Assembly (NCBI GenBank): GCA_943788245.1
Contig: CALSPN010000010.1
Location: forward strand, 1-50,602
Source of the DNA: an uncultured Verrucomicrobiae bacterium
Lineage (GTDB): Bacteria; Verrucomicrobiota; Verrucomicrobiia; Limisphaerales; AAA164-E04
Length of the DNA stretch: 50,602 nt
Reading direction: 5' to 3'
A model generated the notes under the pieces. It had not been told where the DNA came from, did no database searches, and saw nothing but the letters and a program-made list of their open reading frames with translations. Of the stretch, positions 1 through 8,770 are shown one piece after another. The translations under genes and the position numbers were made by a program. Position 1 is the stretch's first letter. Each line of letters starts with the position of its first letter.

Positions 1-796
1 TCTGTAGCTCGCCAGAACCCCAAACGGGACCCAAATCATAATCAAAATCGGGGCCTCCAGCAAAACCTCGGCTGGTGCGGTAATCAAAGTTAAATGTCGT
101 ATCCAATTTTTCGGAGGTTTGCCAGTTGTATTCGTTGAGAAGGAAATAACCAAATCTGGAGCGATATCCAGGGGTGGTATTGAATTGACTACTGCTTCTA
201 TCGAGGTTTCCCCGTAACTTGGGTAAACGAATCAACGGAACTTTCCCTGCATAGACAGTTGAACCTTTGGCCTCGAAACGTTGCTGGTTGATAATATCCA
301 CCGATTCCATTTTCACCTTTAAAAATGGCTCCTCATGATCGTCTGTGCTCACATAAGCGTTACCTATGCGATAATTGCCGGCCGTGGGGTCTGCGTAAAG
401 TTCGGTTCCAGATGCTACAAAAGGCGATTGGCCTGCCCGGTAAGCTCCTGCAGCCAATATGCGCGTTATATAGTTGTAACGAATCTCTTCACCCCGCCAT
501 ACCACGCCATTTTGATGCATGGAGACGTTTCCTTCAGCAAGTACCTCCCCTGTTTCCGCATCGATTGTGATGCGATCGGCTTGAATAGATGCCCCTCCGG
601 AAGATGGGTCACTGATGTTGATTGCTACGCCATAAAAGGCAGTGGCGATGTTGGTCTCATGATTAAATGACCAGACACCTTTGTCTGTAGGGACGATTTC
701 CCATTCGACATCCGAAAAGTCAGCAGCAAAGAGAAAACCACCATTTACCCAGAACAGGCACAGCAAGTAACGAAATATGTTTGTCCAATCGAGCAT
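1..796 (-). CDS. lptD: LptD/OstA-like LPS-assembly outer-membrane protein, N-terminal part (runs off the window)
   Basis: Reading the minus strand from the ATG at 796 gives an uninterrupted frame to base 1, so the C-terminal part lies outside the window. The first ~24 residues (MLDWTNIFRYLLCLFWVNGG, then FLFA) form a signal peptide ending before ADFS. Next comes an OstA/LptA-like stretch with short beta repeats (QADRITIDAETGEVLAEGNV), then the start of a barrel region with AGKVPLIRLPKLRG followed by alternating aromatic/polar strands. This order (signal peptide, beta-jellyroll, conserved 'G.VP...LP' segment, barrel) is that of LptD, which inserts lipopolysaccharide into the outer membrane. 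The gene is separated by 230 bp from the ABC operon upstream and is probably transcribed separately. No good Shine-Dalgarno site is visible; the start was chosen because it gives the signal peptide. Without the barrel, another OstA-domain protein cannot be excluded. Confidence 0.7.
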   Translation of the reverse strand, partial: MLDWTNIFRYLLCLFWVNGGFLFAADFSDVEWEIVPTDKGVWSFNHETNIATAFYGVAINISDPSSGGASIQADRITIDAETGEVLAEGNVSMHQNGVVWRGEEIRYNYITRILAAGAYRAGQSPFVASGTELYADPTAGNYRIGNAYVSTDDHEEPFLKVKMESVDIINQQRFEAKGSTVYAGKVPLIRLPKLRGNLDRSSSQFNTTPGYRSRFGYFLLNEYNWQTSEKLDTTFNFDYRTSRGFAGGPDFDYDLGPVWGSGELQ

Positions 797-1025
797 GTTT
801 GAAAGTATCCTGCCACTTTCAAAACCTTGTGCCAAGTGCAGAAGCAGCTTCGTGTCATTCAGTCAAGAGAGCATGAAGATCAGTGCCCCAGCGAGGCTTC
901 CTGATCCTGGTGCTGTGAATGATTTCAGCCCCAACCCGATTCAGGTGAGGTGTGTTATTTTAATGAGAAGTTCGTGGTGTGTTGACCTCTTCTGTATAGA
1001 GGTGAGGAAAGTGTTCGGCTTGAGG

Positions 1026-1851
1026 TCACTGGTCAATTTTTTCGACGCTCATGCTTTGTCCATCCATTTCGTAAATGCCTACAAGATAGCCATTCTCCAG
1101 AACTTCGCCCACCTTTCAATGTGCCATAAATGGTGACAGGTTCGTCCATCACGGGTTTAACACCCTCTTCCTCCATGCGAACGCTGACCCATTCATTTAT
1201 TTTCGGCACGGTGCCATAACAGCACATGGATTGATCGCGCATGATCAGCATTTCAGTGACACTTCCTTTCTCAACTTTCAAAGGCAGCATGAAACCCTTG
1301 AGTGAAATAGGCTTGTCATTCAATGCCTTGATTGAGGCGGGGATTTGCTCTTTGTAGACTTGACCTTCCTCGTCTGCTACTGGCTCAGTCAGGTCCTCTG
1401 GCATGGTGTATTCGAAAGAAGCGAGTTTATCAAAGCTGATGGAAAGATAATCTCCATCCTTTGAAACCAAATCGGCACCTTCCTTCACGATCTCCAGAAG
1501 CACCTCGGGCTCCGATGCTGTTACTACGACTTGTCCCGCCCCCTGTGCGGCTTCGTTCGATTCAACCACAGAACTATTGTCAACGGGTATCTCCGTTGTC
1601 CGGATGCCAGCGTGATCCGCAGCGACAGCAGCAGGTTTGGTATCCGGCACCCCTTCGATCGCTGGGGTTGACAGCTGTGTTTCTTGAGCGGTTTCAATGG
1701 GGTCTCCCTGAATCAACTCACCTTGAGGCGCTTGCGAGATGTTTGCTGAGGAAGGGGAACTATCGGAGCACCCCAGGCTTGTTATCAGGATGAGGCAAGT
1801 TACCACGCTGCAAAGCGCCCTGAATGCATGAGTGAATTTATTGGTTTTCAT
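1026..1851 (-). CDS. DUF3299-family lipoprotein, C-terminus frameshifted
   Basis: The N-terminus has a lipoprotein signal with lipobox LGC (Cys28), then a low-complexity Ser/Ala/Glu linker of about 110 residues, then a DUF3299 domain (ISLKGFMLPL, SMCCYGTVPKINEWV, VTIYGTLK). DUF3299 proteins are periplasmic and occur beside Zrg/MacB-like ABC transporters; their biochemical role is not established. As read, the frame ends at 1033 with an unrelated tail after GTLK. Removing one C at about 1112-1113 (plus strand) restores VGEVLENGYLVGIYEMDGQ and a stop at 1026-1028, a far better match to the domain's end. The gene is the last of the operon that starts at 4293, 41 bp after the His-rich lipoprotein gene. 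The frameshift is probably a sequencing error, less likely a real truncation. Confidence 0.8.
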
Positions 1852-1892
1852 GTTTATTGATTCAATCAGTCAAAACCGATCCTGCATGGTGC

Positions 1893-2414
1893 TCAGTGTG
1901 TCTCGTTTCCCTCTGGGTATTTGAAGGCGACATTATCAAACTGCTGTCCTGAAATATGGACCGCAAGGATATTTCCTTCAAATGTATTCTTATCGGGGAG
2001 TGCAGACAGTTGAGCGTGAAATTCAGAAGTATCTCCAACCTGCTCGCCCGTTGCTCGATTTCCCGCGGCATGAAAAGTCCACTGAAGCTTCGGTCCATCG
2101 GCTGGATGCACGGATACGTCAAAGGATGCCTGCGTGATGCGGATGAATTTTTCGAGATGACCGTCCATGATGAAGCATCTCATGACCCCAGCTTCGAGAT
2201 CTTTGACCCATTCCATGTGAAATGATTCATCCCCCAGTCGAATCACTGTTCCACCATGGGGAGGCTCATGGTGATGACCATGGGCTGCGTGATCGTGTGA
2301 ATGTTCTGCAAGCGGGGGATTTGATGCTGATTTCCCGCATCCGATCATAAACATGGCTGCCACTGTCAAAAGAGGGATAATTTTAGCAGCAGAGGATGGA
2401 AGGTCAGCTCTCAT
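1893..2414 (-). CDS. Histidine-rich metal-binding-type lipoprotein
   Basis: 173 residues. The start at 2414 overlaps the permease stop by ATGA, which supports it over upstream ATGs in the same frame. A signal with lipobox MIGC (Cys26) is followed at about residues 38-54 by a His cluster (EHSHDHAAHGHHHEPPHGG), typical of Zn/Cu/Ni-binding periplasmic proteins. The remainder is a beta-rich domain that I do not recognise by name (FIRITQASFDVSVHPADG, FEGNILAVHISGQQFDNVAF). The His cluster and its place between an ABC permease and a DUF3299 gene suggest it plays the metal-capturing part played by ZrgA (DUF2796) in the Vibrio zinc locus. Sequence similarity to ZrgA itself is not evident to me, so the zinc role is inferred. 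Confidence 0.78.
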   Translation of the reverse strand: MRADLPSSAAKIIPLLTVAAMFMIGCGKSASNPPLAEHSHDHAAHGHHHEPPHGGTVIRLGDESFHMEWVKDLEAGVMRCFIMDGHLEKFIRITQASFDVSVHPADGPKLQWTFHAAGNRATGEQVGDTSEFHAQLSALPDKNTFEGNILAVHISGQQFDNVAFKYPEGNETH

Positions 2415-3616
2415 GATACAGGCAGAAGGTTTTCGGCAACAGGGGTTCGGTAAGCTTTGGCGGCAGGTATACAACCTGTCAACGCTCCAAGTGCAATCAT
2501 ACCTGCGGGTGTCCATATCAGTGCGCTGTGCAAGGCAAAAGGATTGAGCACAACACCGGTCTGAAATCGGATGACAGCCGCAGCCGTGGAAAAAATAATG
2601 CCATAAATCACAAATGCCACGACCATTCCAATGATAGAAATGCATGTGGATTCAAAGACGATTGCCCCAAATATGACACGTCTTCGGGCGCCAAGTGCAC
2701 GCAGTATGGCAATATCCCTTTTTCGTTCATTCATGGAATTGTAGATTCCCGCAAGCACCGAACCCGCAGCTACCAAAGCAACCAGATAAGCGATTATTTC
2801 CAATACTTTGTCAAACCAGCTGATCTTGCGAAACAGCTGAGCCATGATCTGATCAATAGGCCAGGCGAATGTCAGGCGGTTCCCTTGTTTGTTATACATC
2901 ATATCAAGCCTGAAACCTGATTGGGGATTCCGAAGCTTAATCAAAACTGCACTGACATCCGAGGCGGATTCAGGATTGTGTCCGCTCATCTTCTGCAATC
3001 CGGCCAGAGGTATCCAGATCACGCGGTCTGATGGGGTGTTGCTTAGCTTCATGATGCCAACAACAACGTAAGTTTCTGCATGCTCCTTTTCCTCATCGAA
3101 AATTAATCCATGGTAAGGATGGAATTTGTCTCCCACCTTGAGTCCCAATTGTGCAGCTGCAAAGCCACCCACGACAGCCTCGCGTCGTGAAGGATCCATC
3201 CATCGTCCGTTTGGCTCCAATGCATATTTGGCTCCTTCACGATATTGCGTTTCCGTAAACAATTCAGGGGTGACTCCAATAAGTCGGAAACCCCTGTAAT
3301 TGTCTCCTACCGCAATCGGTATCGCGCTTGCAACTCCGGGATGTTTGCGAATGTCTTCATAATCTTCCCAGGCAAGATTACCTGGAGATGCTTCGACATG
3401 GAAAATAGAGTTAAGCACGAGTTGTAGTTTTGACGAGCGAGCCCCCAGTACTGCGTCAAAACCTGCATTCACATCGGTGAATGCAGCATTGGATTGATCT
3501 TTGATGATCCAGACTGAGAGGATTAACCCTCCTGCAAGGGCAATGGAAAGAGAAGTGACGGTGGTAGACAGCAGATGCTGTCTTAGGCTTTTCAAAACAA
3601 TCCTTAACAAAGTCAT
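2411..3616 (-). CDS. FtsX/MacB-type ABC transporter permease
   Basis: 401 residues with the FtsX-family layout: one N-terminal membrane segment (about 15-38), a long periplasmic domain (about 40-265), and three C-terminal membrane segments (about 270-295, 315-345 and 365-390). The conserved turn NERKRDIAILRALGARR lies between the first two C-terminal helices. Proteins of this type usually do not move substrate through a channel; they transmit ATPase-driven mechanical force to periplasmic partners. The ATG overlaps the ATPase stop (ATGA at 3613-3616), and its own stop overlaps the His-rich lipoprotein start, so the three genes are translationally coupled. The likely partners are the two lipoproteins downstream. 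Confidence 0.88.
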   Translation of the reverse strand: MTLLRIVLKSLRQHLLSTTVTSLSIALAGGLILSVWIIKDQSNAAFTDVNAGFDAVLGARSSKLQLVLNSIFHVEASPGNLAWEDYEDIRKHPGVASAIPIAVGDNYRGFRLIGVTPELFTETQYREGAKYALEPNGRWMDPSRREAVVGGFAAAQLGLKVGDKFHPYHGLIFDEEKEHAETYVVVGIMKLSNTPSDRVIWIPLAGLQKMSGHNPESASDVSAVLIKLRNPQSGFRLDMMYNKQGNRLTFAWPIDQIMAQLFRKISWFDKVLEIIAYLVALVAAGSVLAGIYNSMNERKRDIAILRALGARRRVIFGAIVFESTCISIIGMVVAFVIYGIIFSTAAAVIRFQTGVVLNPFALHSALIWTPAGMIALGALTGCIPAAKAYRTPVAENLLPVS

Positions 3617-4293
3617 TGATCCGCCTCCTTACTTGCTTTGTTGATCGTGGCCAGGTCCCAGCAATGATCGAACGACTTCAGGATATGCCTGTCATGGCTT
3701 ACCAGTAACAGGGCGGCTCCATTTGCCTTGCAAACCTCCCGGATTAATTGAAGCGCGGTCATCGCATGCTGCCGATCCAGATTCCCAGTGGGTTCGTCTG
3801 CAAGCACAAGCTTTGGTCGGTTGGCCAGAGCTCGAGCCACGGCAATACGCTGTTGTTGGCCGGTTGAAAGCTGTCGAGGGTAATGGTGAAGCCGGTCTTC
3901 CATACCCACCTTCTGCAGTAATTCGGTGGCATAAGCACGGTCGGAGCCCGGACCAAAACTCATGCCGAGGAGGACATTTTCCAAGCAGGTGTAGCCTTGC
4001 AGTAAATTGAAGGTTTGAAAAATATAGCCTATTTGGAACGCCCTGACTCGATCCCGCTCCGATTCCCGCATCGATTGAATATCCTGCCCATCCAGTTTGA
4101 TTTGACCTTCATTGGCGGTGAGGATGCCTGCAATCAAGTGAAGGAAAGTCGTTTTCCCAGTTCCGCTGCGGCCACAAAGTCCCACTTGCTCTTTGGGTTG
4201 CATGGAGAATTCGGGAACATCCAGCACCGTGTGGATCTGATTGTCCGGAGACCGATAATTTTTCTTCAGATGGGTGATTTCCAGCAAAGCCAT
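3613..4293 (-). CDS. ABC transporter ATP-binding protein (LolD/MacB type)
   Basis: 226 residues from the ATG at 4293; an upstream ATG at 4338 in the same frame would add a non-conserved 15-residue leader and overlap the divergent gene. Complete nucleotide-binding domain: Walker A GRSGTGKT (41-48), Q-loop in FQTFN (about 92-96), signature LSTGQ (142-146, with Thr instead of the usual Gly), Walker B LVLADEP (162-168) with catalytic Glu, D-loop NLD, and switch His in VSHD (200). The size and the '[10 protein letters not shown]' segment fit the LolD/MacB subgroup that pairs with FtsX-type permeases. It is the first gene of the operon, with only 44 bp to the divergent gene at 4338. A weak promoter-like pair (TTGTTT at 4333-4338 and TATGCT at 4310-4315, minus strand, 17 bp apart) lies in that gap. 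Confidence 0.92.
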   Translation of the reverse strand: MALLEITHLKKNYRSPDNQIHTVLDVPEFSMQPKEQVGLCGRSGTGKTTFLHLIAGILTANEGQIKLDGQDIQSMRESERDRVRAFQIGYIFQTFNLLQGYTCLENVLLGMSFGPGSDRAYATELLQKVGMEDRLHHYPRQLSTGQQQRIAVARALANRPKLVLADEPTGNLDRQHAMTALQLIREVCKANGAALLLVSHDRHILKSFDHCWDLATINKASKEADQ

Positions 4294-4337
4294 GATTATT
4301 CTGAAACGCAGCATATATCCGAGGTGTAAATAAAACA

Positions 4338-5312
4338 ATGGCGAATGGATTGTTAGGAAGAAAAACAGGGATCAGGTATGTAATGCCATTGATTGCATGG
4401 GGCGGTTTTATCTTTTCGATATTGCCTTTGTTGCCGTTTGATTTTTGGATGCTTGCTTTGGCGGATCATTTCAGAATGCATTACGTTTTGCTTGCAGCGC
4501 TAGCGCTGATCTTTTCTTTGTGTTTGAAACAATTCAGATACGTATTCGGAATATTTTTTATTGCAGGGCTGAATCTTTATGTGATTTCCCCCTGGGACTG
4601 GGCGAGGCCCTCACTGAACCACAAGCAGGATGGCTTTTCCGTGCCATCACAGTCATTGATTTGGTTGAACGTACATTCGGATAATGAAGCAAAACAGAAG
4701 GTTATTGATTATCTTTTAGATAAGAATGCCGATCTCATCTTATTGAGTGAAGTCAACGATCAATGGATTCAATCGATGGAGGTTCTGAATAAGCGATGGC
4801 CTTACCAGATACTCCATCCGCGGGAAGACAATTTTGGCATGGCCGTTTTTTCCAGATTTGAATTCGACTCCCATACCCGATTAAAGCTGGACGCTTTGGA
4901 GGTGCCTGCGGTTGAGATGATACTGCGTTTCCGGGACGGAAAAACCCTTGCTGTTCTCGCTGTACATCCTGTTCCCCCCATTGGGAAAAACTATACACAA
5001 TCACGAGATAACTACCTGGCTAACCTCAGTCGCCATCTGCATGGGCAAGAGAAACCTTGCATCGTGATCGGTGATTTCAATGCGACCCCGTGGCATCCCC
5101 CGGTGCGCCGTCTTTTGAATCAACATCAATTAATGTATGCCTTGCCGGGTTCGTCTATGTTTCCATCCACCTGGCCATCTGCCTTGCCGGGTATGGGGAT
5201 TCCTATCGATCTCTGTCTTGTGGATCGCTCAATTCGACTGCTGGATCATCAGGTGGGGCCACGTGTTGGATCGGATCACAGGCCCTTGGAATTGCAATTT
5301 ACTCTTGAATAA
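4338..5312 (+). CDS. Endonuclease/exonuclease/phosphatase-family protein with N-terminal membrane helices
   Basis: 324 residues. Three hydrophobic segments lie in the first ~95 residues (around 15-33, 47-63 and 70-88), followed by an EEP-fold catalytic domain. Visible active-site motifs are a metal-binding Glu in LLSEVN, Asp and Asn in IGDFNATPWHPP, and the C-terminal GSDHRPLE with the general-base His. The family includes DNases, sphingomyelinases and phosphoinositide phosphatases; membrane-anchored versions of this layout are common in bacteria, usually with unknown substrate. The gene is divergent from the ABC operon and convergent with the next gene, with 31 bp between stops. It has no obvious operon partner. 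Confidence 0.85.
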   Translation: MANGLLGRKTGIRYVMPLIAWGGFIFSILPLLPFDFWMLALADHFRMHYVLLAALALIFSLCLKQFRYVFGIFFIAGLNLYVISPWDWARPSLNHKQDGFSVPSQSLIWLNVHSDNEAKQKVIDYLLDKNADLILLSEVNDQWIQSMEVLNKRWPYQILHPREDNFGMAVFSRFEFDSHTRLKLDALEVPAVEMILRFRDGKTLAVLAVHPVPPIGKNYTQSRDNYLANLSRHLHGQEKPCIVIGDFNATPWHPPVRRLLNQHQLMYALPGSSMFPSTWPSALPGMGIPIDLCLVDRSIRLLDHQVGPRVGSDHRPLELQFTLE

Positions 5313-5343
5313 TTCAAACTTGTGCAATCAGTTGAACCAAAAT

Positions 5344-8300
5344 TTATGGCACATGACGGAAGAAAAGTGTTTCTTCTGCGGTGGGGGTAACATCTTTGAG
5401 GGGAAGAATGACGTTCCCTTGATCAAGTGAGATTTGCATCCAGTTGACCAAATCTGTTGACCATTCAATATTCCATTCACCAGAATTTGGAAATGGGTTT
5501 TGGGCAAATACGGCATGCTGTTGATCGGGCAGAGGAATAATTGCCAGAGGGGTGTCGATGATTGACGGACTGTTCTGGATGACTTTGATGGCTGTGTTGT
5601 TTCTTTGATAAGGTTCACTGTTGTTGGTATCTACCATGGCCATGATGGTTGAATAGGTTTCTGAGTCTGGTTGAAATGTGAACTCAAATATTTCCTTGCT
5701 GGCGCTGGTCACAACCCCAAGGTGGAATCGGAATCCGTTAAGAATAGGCTCCATCCAACCTGCGCTTGCACTCCATTGAACGAGATCAAGTGATTCAGAC
5801 CACTGTATCTCAATGACGGTTCCTGAGGCATTGCACTCACCTTGATGTCTTAATTCAACATACACCTTCTGATGTGTATCATGATTTGGGGATGGGTTTG
5901 GCGTGGATATGCCAACGGATAAATCCATGTTCTCGCAGGGAGCGCAATCCATGCACCAACATACCGTATTCTGAAACAGTGAACGCAAGTTGGAGGTTTC
6001 ACCGTTAACACCTGCTGGTATCATCGGGAAAAGTTGGATTGCTTTTTTTCCCTTCACGGTTGATCCCTCTATCATGGGAGGGACTGCGGCCATGACTGCA
6101 TCTCCGGTCAATCTGTGAGTCAAGATGGGGATGAAATCAGGGTGGCTGGTCTGAGCTGTGACGCTTGCATTTGTCCCTAAAGGAATGGTGTGAATGTCAC
6201 CGTATTGCCCCATGAGAAAGGGCTCGTTGGATGGGTTATGAATAGTCTCTGCAATGAGTGCATCTTCAACTAAGTTTATCTCTTGGAGGTTTGCCAATGC
6301 GTACCATTCATTTGTGGGGAGATTATTCCGGTCTTCTGATATCAGAGCTTCTTGTGTCATGAGGTAGACAGGGTTGCCCGCGAGGTTCCAATGATGAAGG
6401 GTAATTGTCAGTTCGGGGTAACTAATGGAGTCCACAATGGACTCCTTCCATATGGCGAGCTCAACTCCAATCAAATCCTCCGCATGGACCTGTGCCGGAT
6501 GCATAGCTCGAAGCTGAATTCCCATATTGAATAATGCCTCTTTGATGTGTTGGGTTTGCCTGTCGCTGAATTTTTCAATCAATAGAACTTGCTTTGAATA
6601 ATGGACGACTTGCACCTGAATGGGATTTACCCAGATAACATTATTCGCAGCATCCTCGATCCTGGCTTCCAATAGAAATGCACCCGATTTCTCCGCAGCC
6701 CACATGATTCGAAAAGGACTGCGGGTGAATCGATGGATGAGTTGCTGGTTGGCAAACAATTCAATCGAAACGATGGGGTTCGCATGGTTCACATCCAGTT
6801 CGATGGGAATCTCAACCACCGGTGACGTACTATCGAAATTTAATTCAAAAATTTCGTGGTCACCCGGGCTGGTGAATGCAGCGTCAAGTTTCGGCTCAGG
6901 TTCAGGCTCAGGTTCAGGCTCCGGTTCAGGCTCAGGTTCCGGTTCAGGTTCAGGTTCAGGCTCAGGCTCAGGTTCAGGCTCAGGCTCAGGCTCAGGCTCA
7001 GGTTCAGGCTCAGGTTCAGGTTCAGGTTCAGGTTCAGGTTCAGGTTCAGGTCCGGGTAACTCGCCATCGTCATTGAGAATGGTGATGAGTGTCTCGCCGA
7101 TGACAGTTCCGTTGATTTCTGAAAATGAAACGATCAAAGTTTCATCTGGTTCGGGGAGTGGATCACCTTCGATACGCAATGCTAAGGTGCTTTCTGCTGC
7201 TCCAATTCGGTAAACGCGATGCCCGTAGTAATCGCTCAGATAAAGCACGTTGCCTTCATGGTCAAATTCCATGACATTTTTACCACTCCCATAAAGAAAC
7301 CCCTGCAACCCGGTGATGAACTCAGAGATGGATCCGTCGGGCGTGATCCTGATCACTTGGCCCTCGTCGCCCCTGTCAATTGCTACATAAAGGTCATGCC
7401 CGAAAACGCCTCCGCGACCAAAAATCATGCCATGTGGTGCTCCTTGGATTTCGTTAATCCATGTTTCCAATCCACGGTCCGGATGCCATCTTTGGATGCA
7501 TAAGCATTTTCTTCCGAATTCCCCCAGATACAGCCAGTCGCGAAAGGGGCTTCCTTCAGGTGCCATTGCCATTGAACGAATGGCTAGACCCTCCGTGCTT
7601 GACTCATCTTGACCGTCATTAAGTAAAATATCCATGCCGCCATCACGTCTAACAGAGAGCAGGTCTCCGGGGCTACCTACGGAGTTTGCCAGTATCAGGA
7701 GATCTTTTGCCCAACCGTATTGACCAAATAGGATTTCACTTGGTTCACCTGGGCCAGAGGGGAGACCTACAGCAGTGAAATCGATCACATTGTGCGAGGC
7801 GTCAAGATATTGAACAGCCCCGCCCAAGGCTCCCGGGCGTCCACCATCGCGATTGTTGGCGCTGATATACATTCCCTGTTCGAACTCTGAATATGGCAAA
7901 GCAAACACGAGTCCTGCGGGGTCAGTCTCGGGAAGTAGTTTGGTGACCATTTCCAGTTCAGTGCCGTCTAAGGAAATATATGAAATCGAATCTTGCCTGG
8001 TTGAGTTTTTGTTTACAAGTTGACCCACATAAAGGCCATCGGTGAATCCTGAGATTTGATTGGCCAGTGCCAATGGGGCAGGGTGATTCACATCAGCGAG
8101 CATCTCTATTCCGAATCCATTTTGTAAAACAACGTTTTGTGTTAACAGGTCTTTCGATGCATTGGGTAAAGGCAGCCCCAAAGTCTTCTTGCCAGCGGCA
8201 AATAGCAGTTGATTTGAAAAAGACAGATAATCATTGTCCGGTGTTGCAGTGAGAGGACGGGTAGAAACCTCTATGACCCTGTTTGTTGGAAGCCTTTTTC

Positions 8301-8496
8301 CTAAGCTTACCTCGATAGACAGGGTTTGATCACCCGCTTGCCCCTCCTTGATGGACAGAGCCTCGGGTATGACAAGTTCTATTTGTCCATGCACCGCGCT
8401 TGCCATTCCAATCAGGAATAAAATTGAAATAACGGACTGCACTGTCTTCCACACGAAAACCATGCGAGCATTGAAGATGTCGTTGCATTTCACCAT
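5344..8496 (-). CDS. Large secreted beta-propeller protein with Calx-beta-like modules and a Glu-Pro repeat
   Basis: 1050 residues. A signal peptide near the N-terminus ([19 protein letters not shown]) is followed by a Calx-beta-like segment (about 35-120), a propeller-like region of short repeats (about 120-430) and a second Calx-beta end ([25 protein letters not shown]). Then come a Glu-Pro repeat (about 482-534), an Ig-like domain (about 545-640), and unassigned beta-rich domains. The C-terminus ([18 protein letters not shown] ... LFFRHVP) is of a kind I associate with verrucomicrobial exported proteins. No catalytic motif is visible. The ATG at 8463 is an equally possible start, giving a more compact signal peptide. 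Probably a cell-surface or secreted structural or binding protein. The gene stands alone, with about 275 bp to the next gene upstream. Confidence 0.75.
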   Translation of the reverse strand: MVKCNDIFNARMVFVWKTVQSVISILFLIGMASAVHGQIELVIPEALSIKEGQAGDQTLSIEVSLGKRLPTNRVIEVSTRPLTATPDNDYLSFSNQLLFAAGKKTLGLPLPNASKDLLTQNVVLQNGFGIEMLADVNHPAPLALANQISGFTDGLYVGQLVNKNSTRQDSISYISLDGTELEMVTKLLPETDPAGLVFALPYSEFEQGMYISANNRDGGRPGALGGAVQYLDASHNVIDFTAVGLPSGPGEPSEILFGQYGWAKDLLILANSVGSPGDLLSVRRDGGMDILLNDGQDESSTEGLAIRSMAMAPEGSPFRDWLYLGEFGRKCLCIQRWHPDRGLETWINEIQGAPHGMIFGRGGVFGHDLYVAIDRGDEGQVIRITPDGSISEFITGLQGFLYGSGKNVMEFDHEGNVLYLSDYYGHRVYRIGAAESTLALRIEGDPLPEPDETLIVSFSEINGTVIGETLITILNDDGELPGPEPEPEPEPEPEPEPEPEPEPEPEPEPEPEPEPEPEPEPEPEPEPEPEPEPEPKLDAAFTSPGDHEIFELNFDSTSPVVEIPIELDVNHANPIVSIELFANQQLIHRFTRSPFRIMWAAEKSGAFLLEARIEDAANNVIWVNPIQVQVVHYSKQVLLIEKFSDRQTQHIKEALFNMGIQLRAMHPAQVHAEDLIGVELAIWKESIVDSISYPELTITLHHWNLAGNPVYLMTQEALISEDRNNLPTNEWYALANLQEINLVEDALIAETIHNPSNEPFLMGQYGDIHTIPLGTNASVTAQTSHPDFIPILTHRLTGDAVMAAVPPMIEGSTVKGKKAIQLFPMIPAGVNGETSNLRSLFQNTVCWCMDCAPCENMDLSVGISTPNPSPNHDTHQKVYVELRHQGECNASGTVIEIQWSESLDLVQWSASAGWMEPILNGFRFHLGVVTSASKEIFEFTFQPDSETYSTIMAMVDTNNSEPYQRNNTAIKVIQNSPSIIDTPLAIIPLPDQQHAVFAQNPFPNSGEWNIEWSTDLVNWMQISLDQGNVILPLKDVTPTAEETLFFRHVP
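6893..7050 (-). repeat. Hexanucleotide repeat encoding about 26 Glu-Pro units
   Basis: On the plus strand the stretch is an array of GGTTCA and GGCTCA units, with two GGTTCC/GGCTCC variants near its left part. In the gene's own frame it encodes an uninterrupted Glu-Pro run, as in TonB-type rigid spacers. It links the Calx-beta/propeller half to the Ig-like half of the protein. Such an array is prone to replication slippage and to assembly error, so the unit count may not be exact. Confidence 0.95.
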
Positions 8497-8770
8497 AACT
8501 GAAATGGATTTTGAGATGTCTCCTTATTGCGTCTCAAAGCATAACACGTACCACAAAGCAGGGAAACCTGCCTGAAATATCTGACTCTCATGTTACAAGT
8601 GCTGGTCTTGTCGTTGTCTCATTCTGCCAATGTAGTTGGCAAATCCCTGAAATCAGGCCATTGATTTGAGTTGTCAGTGTTCTTGACTGGTTATGGTTAC
8701 ATCCCATGTGTCAGCTGTCTTTTGGTAATTCCCAAAAAGCCGCGTAGTGGCCAAGCGCTGCCTTTTTTTG

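Noticed and set aside
985..1003. Hairpin ACCTCT/AGAGGT between the DUF3299 and lptD-like genes, considered as a terminator
   Set aside because: Only 6 bp with a 7-nt loop and no T-run on the minus strand; too weak to call.
6893..7050. CRISPR-like or minisatellite array
   Set aside because: Units are six bases with no spacers and lie in a coding frame; it is a Glu-Pro coding repeat.
6620..7213. Plus-strand 197-residue Ser-Gly-rich open frame
   Set aside because: It is the antisense reading of the Glu-Pro repeat; the low-complexity hexanucleotide array keeps several frames open.
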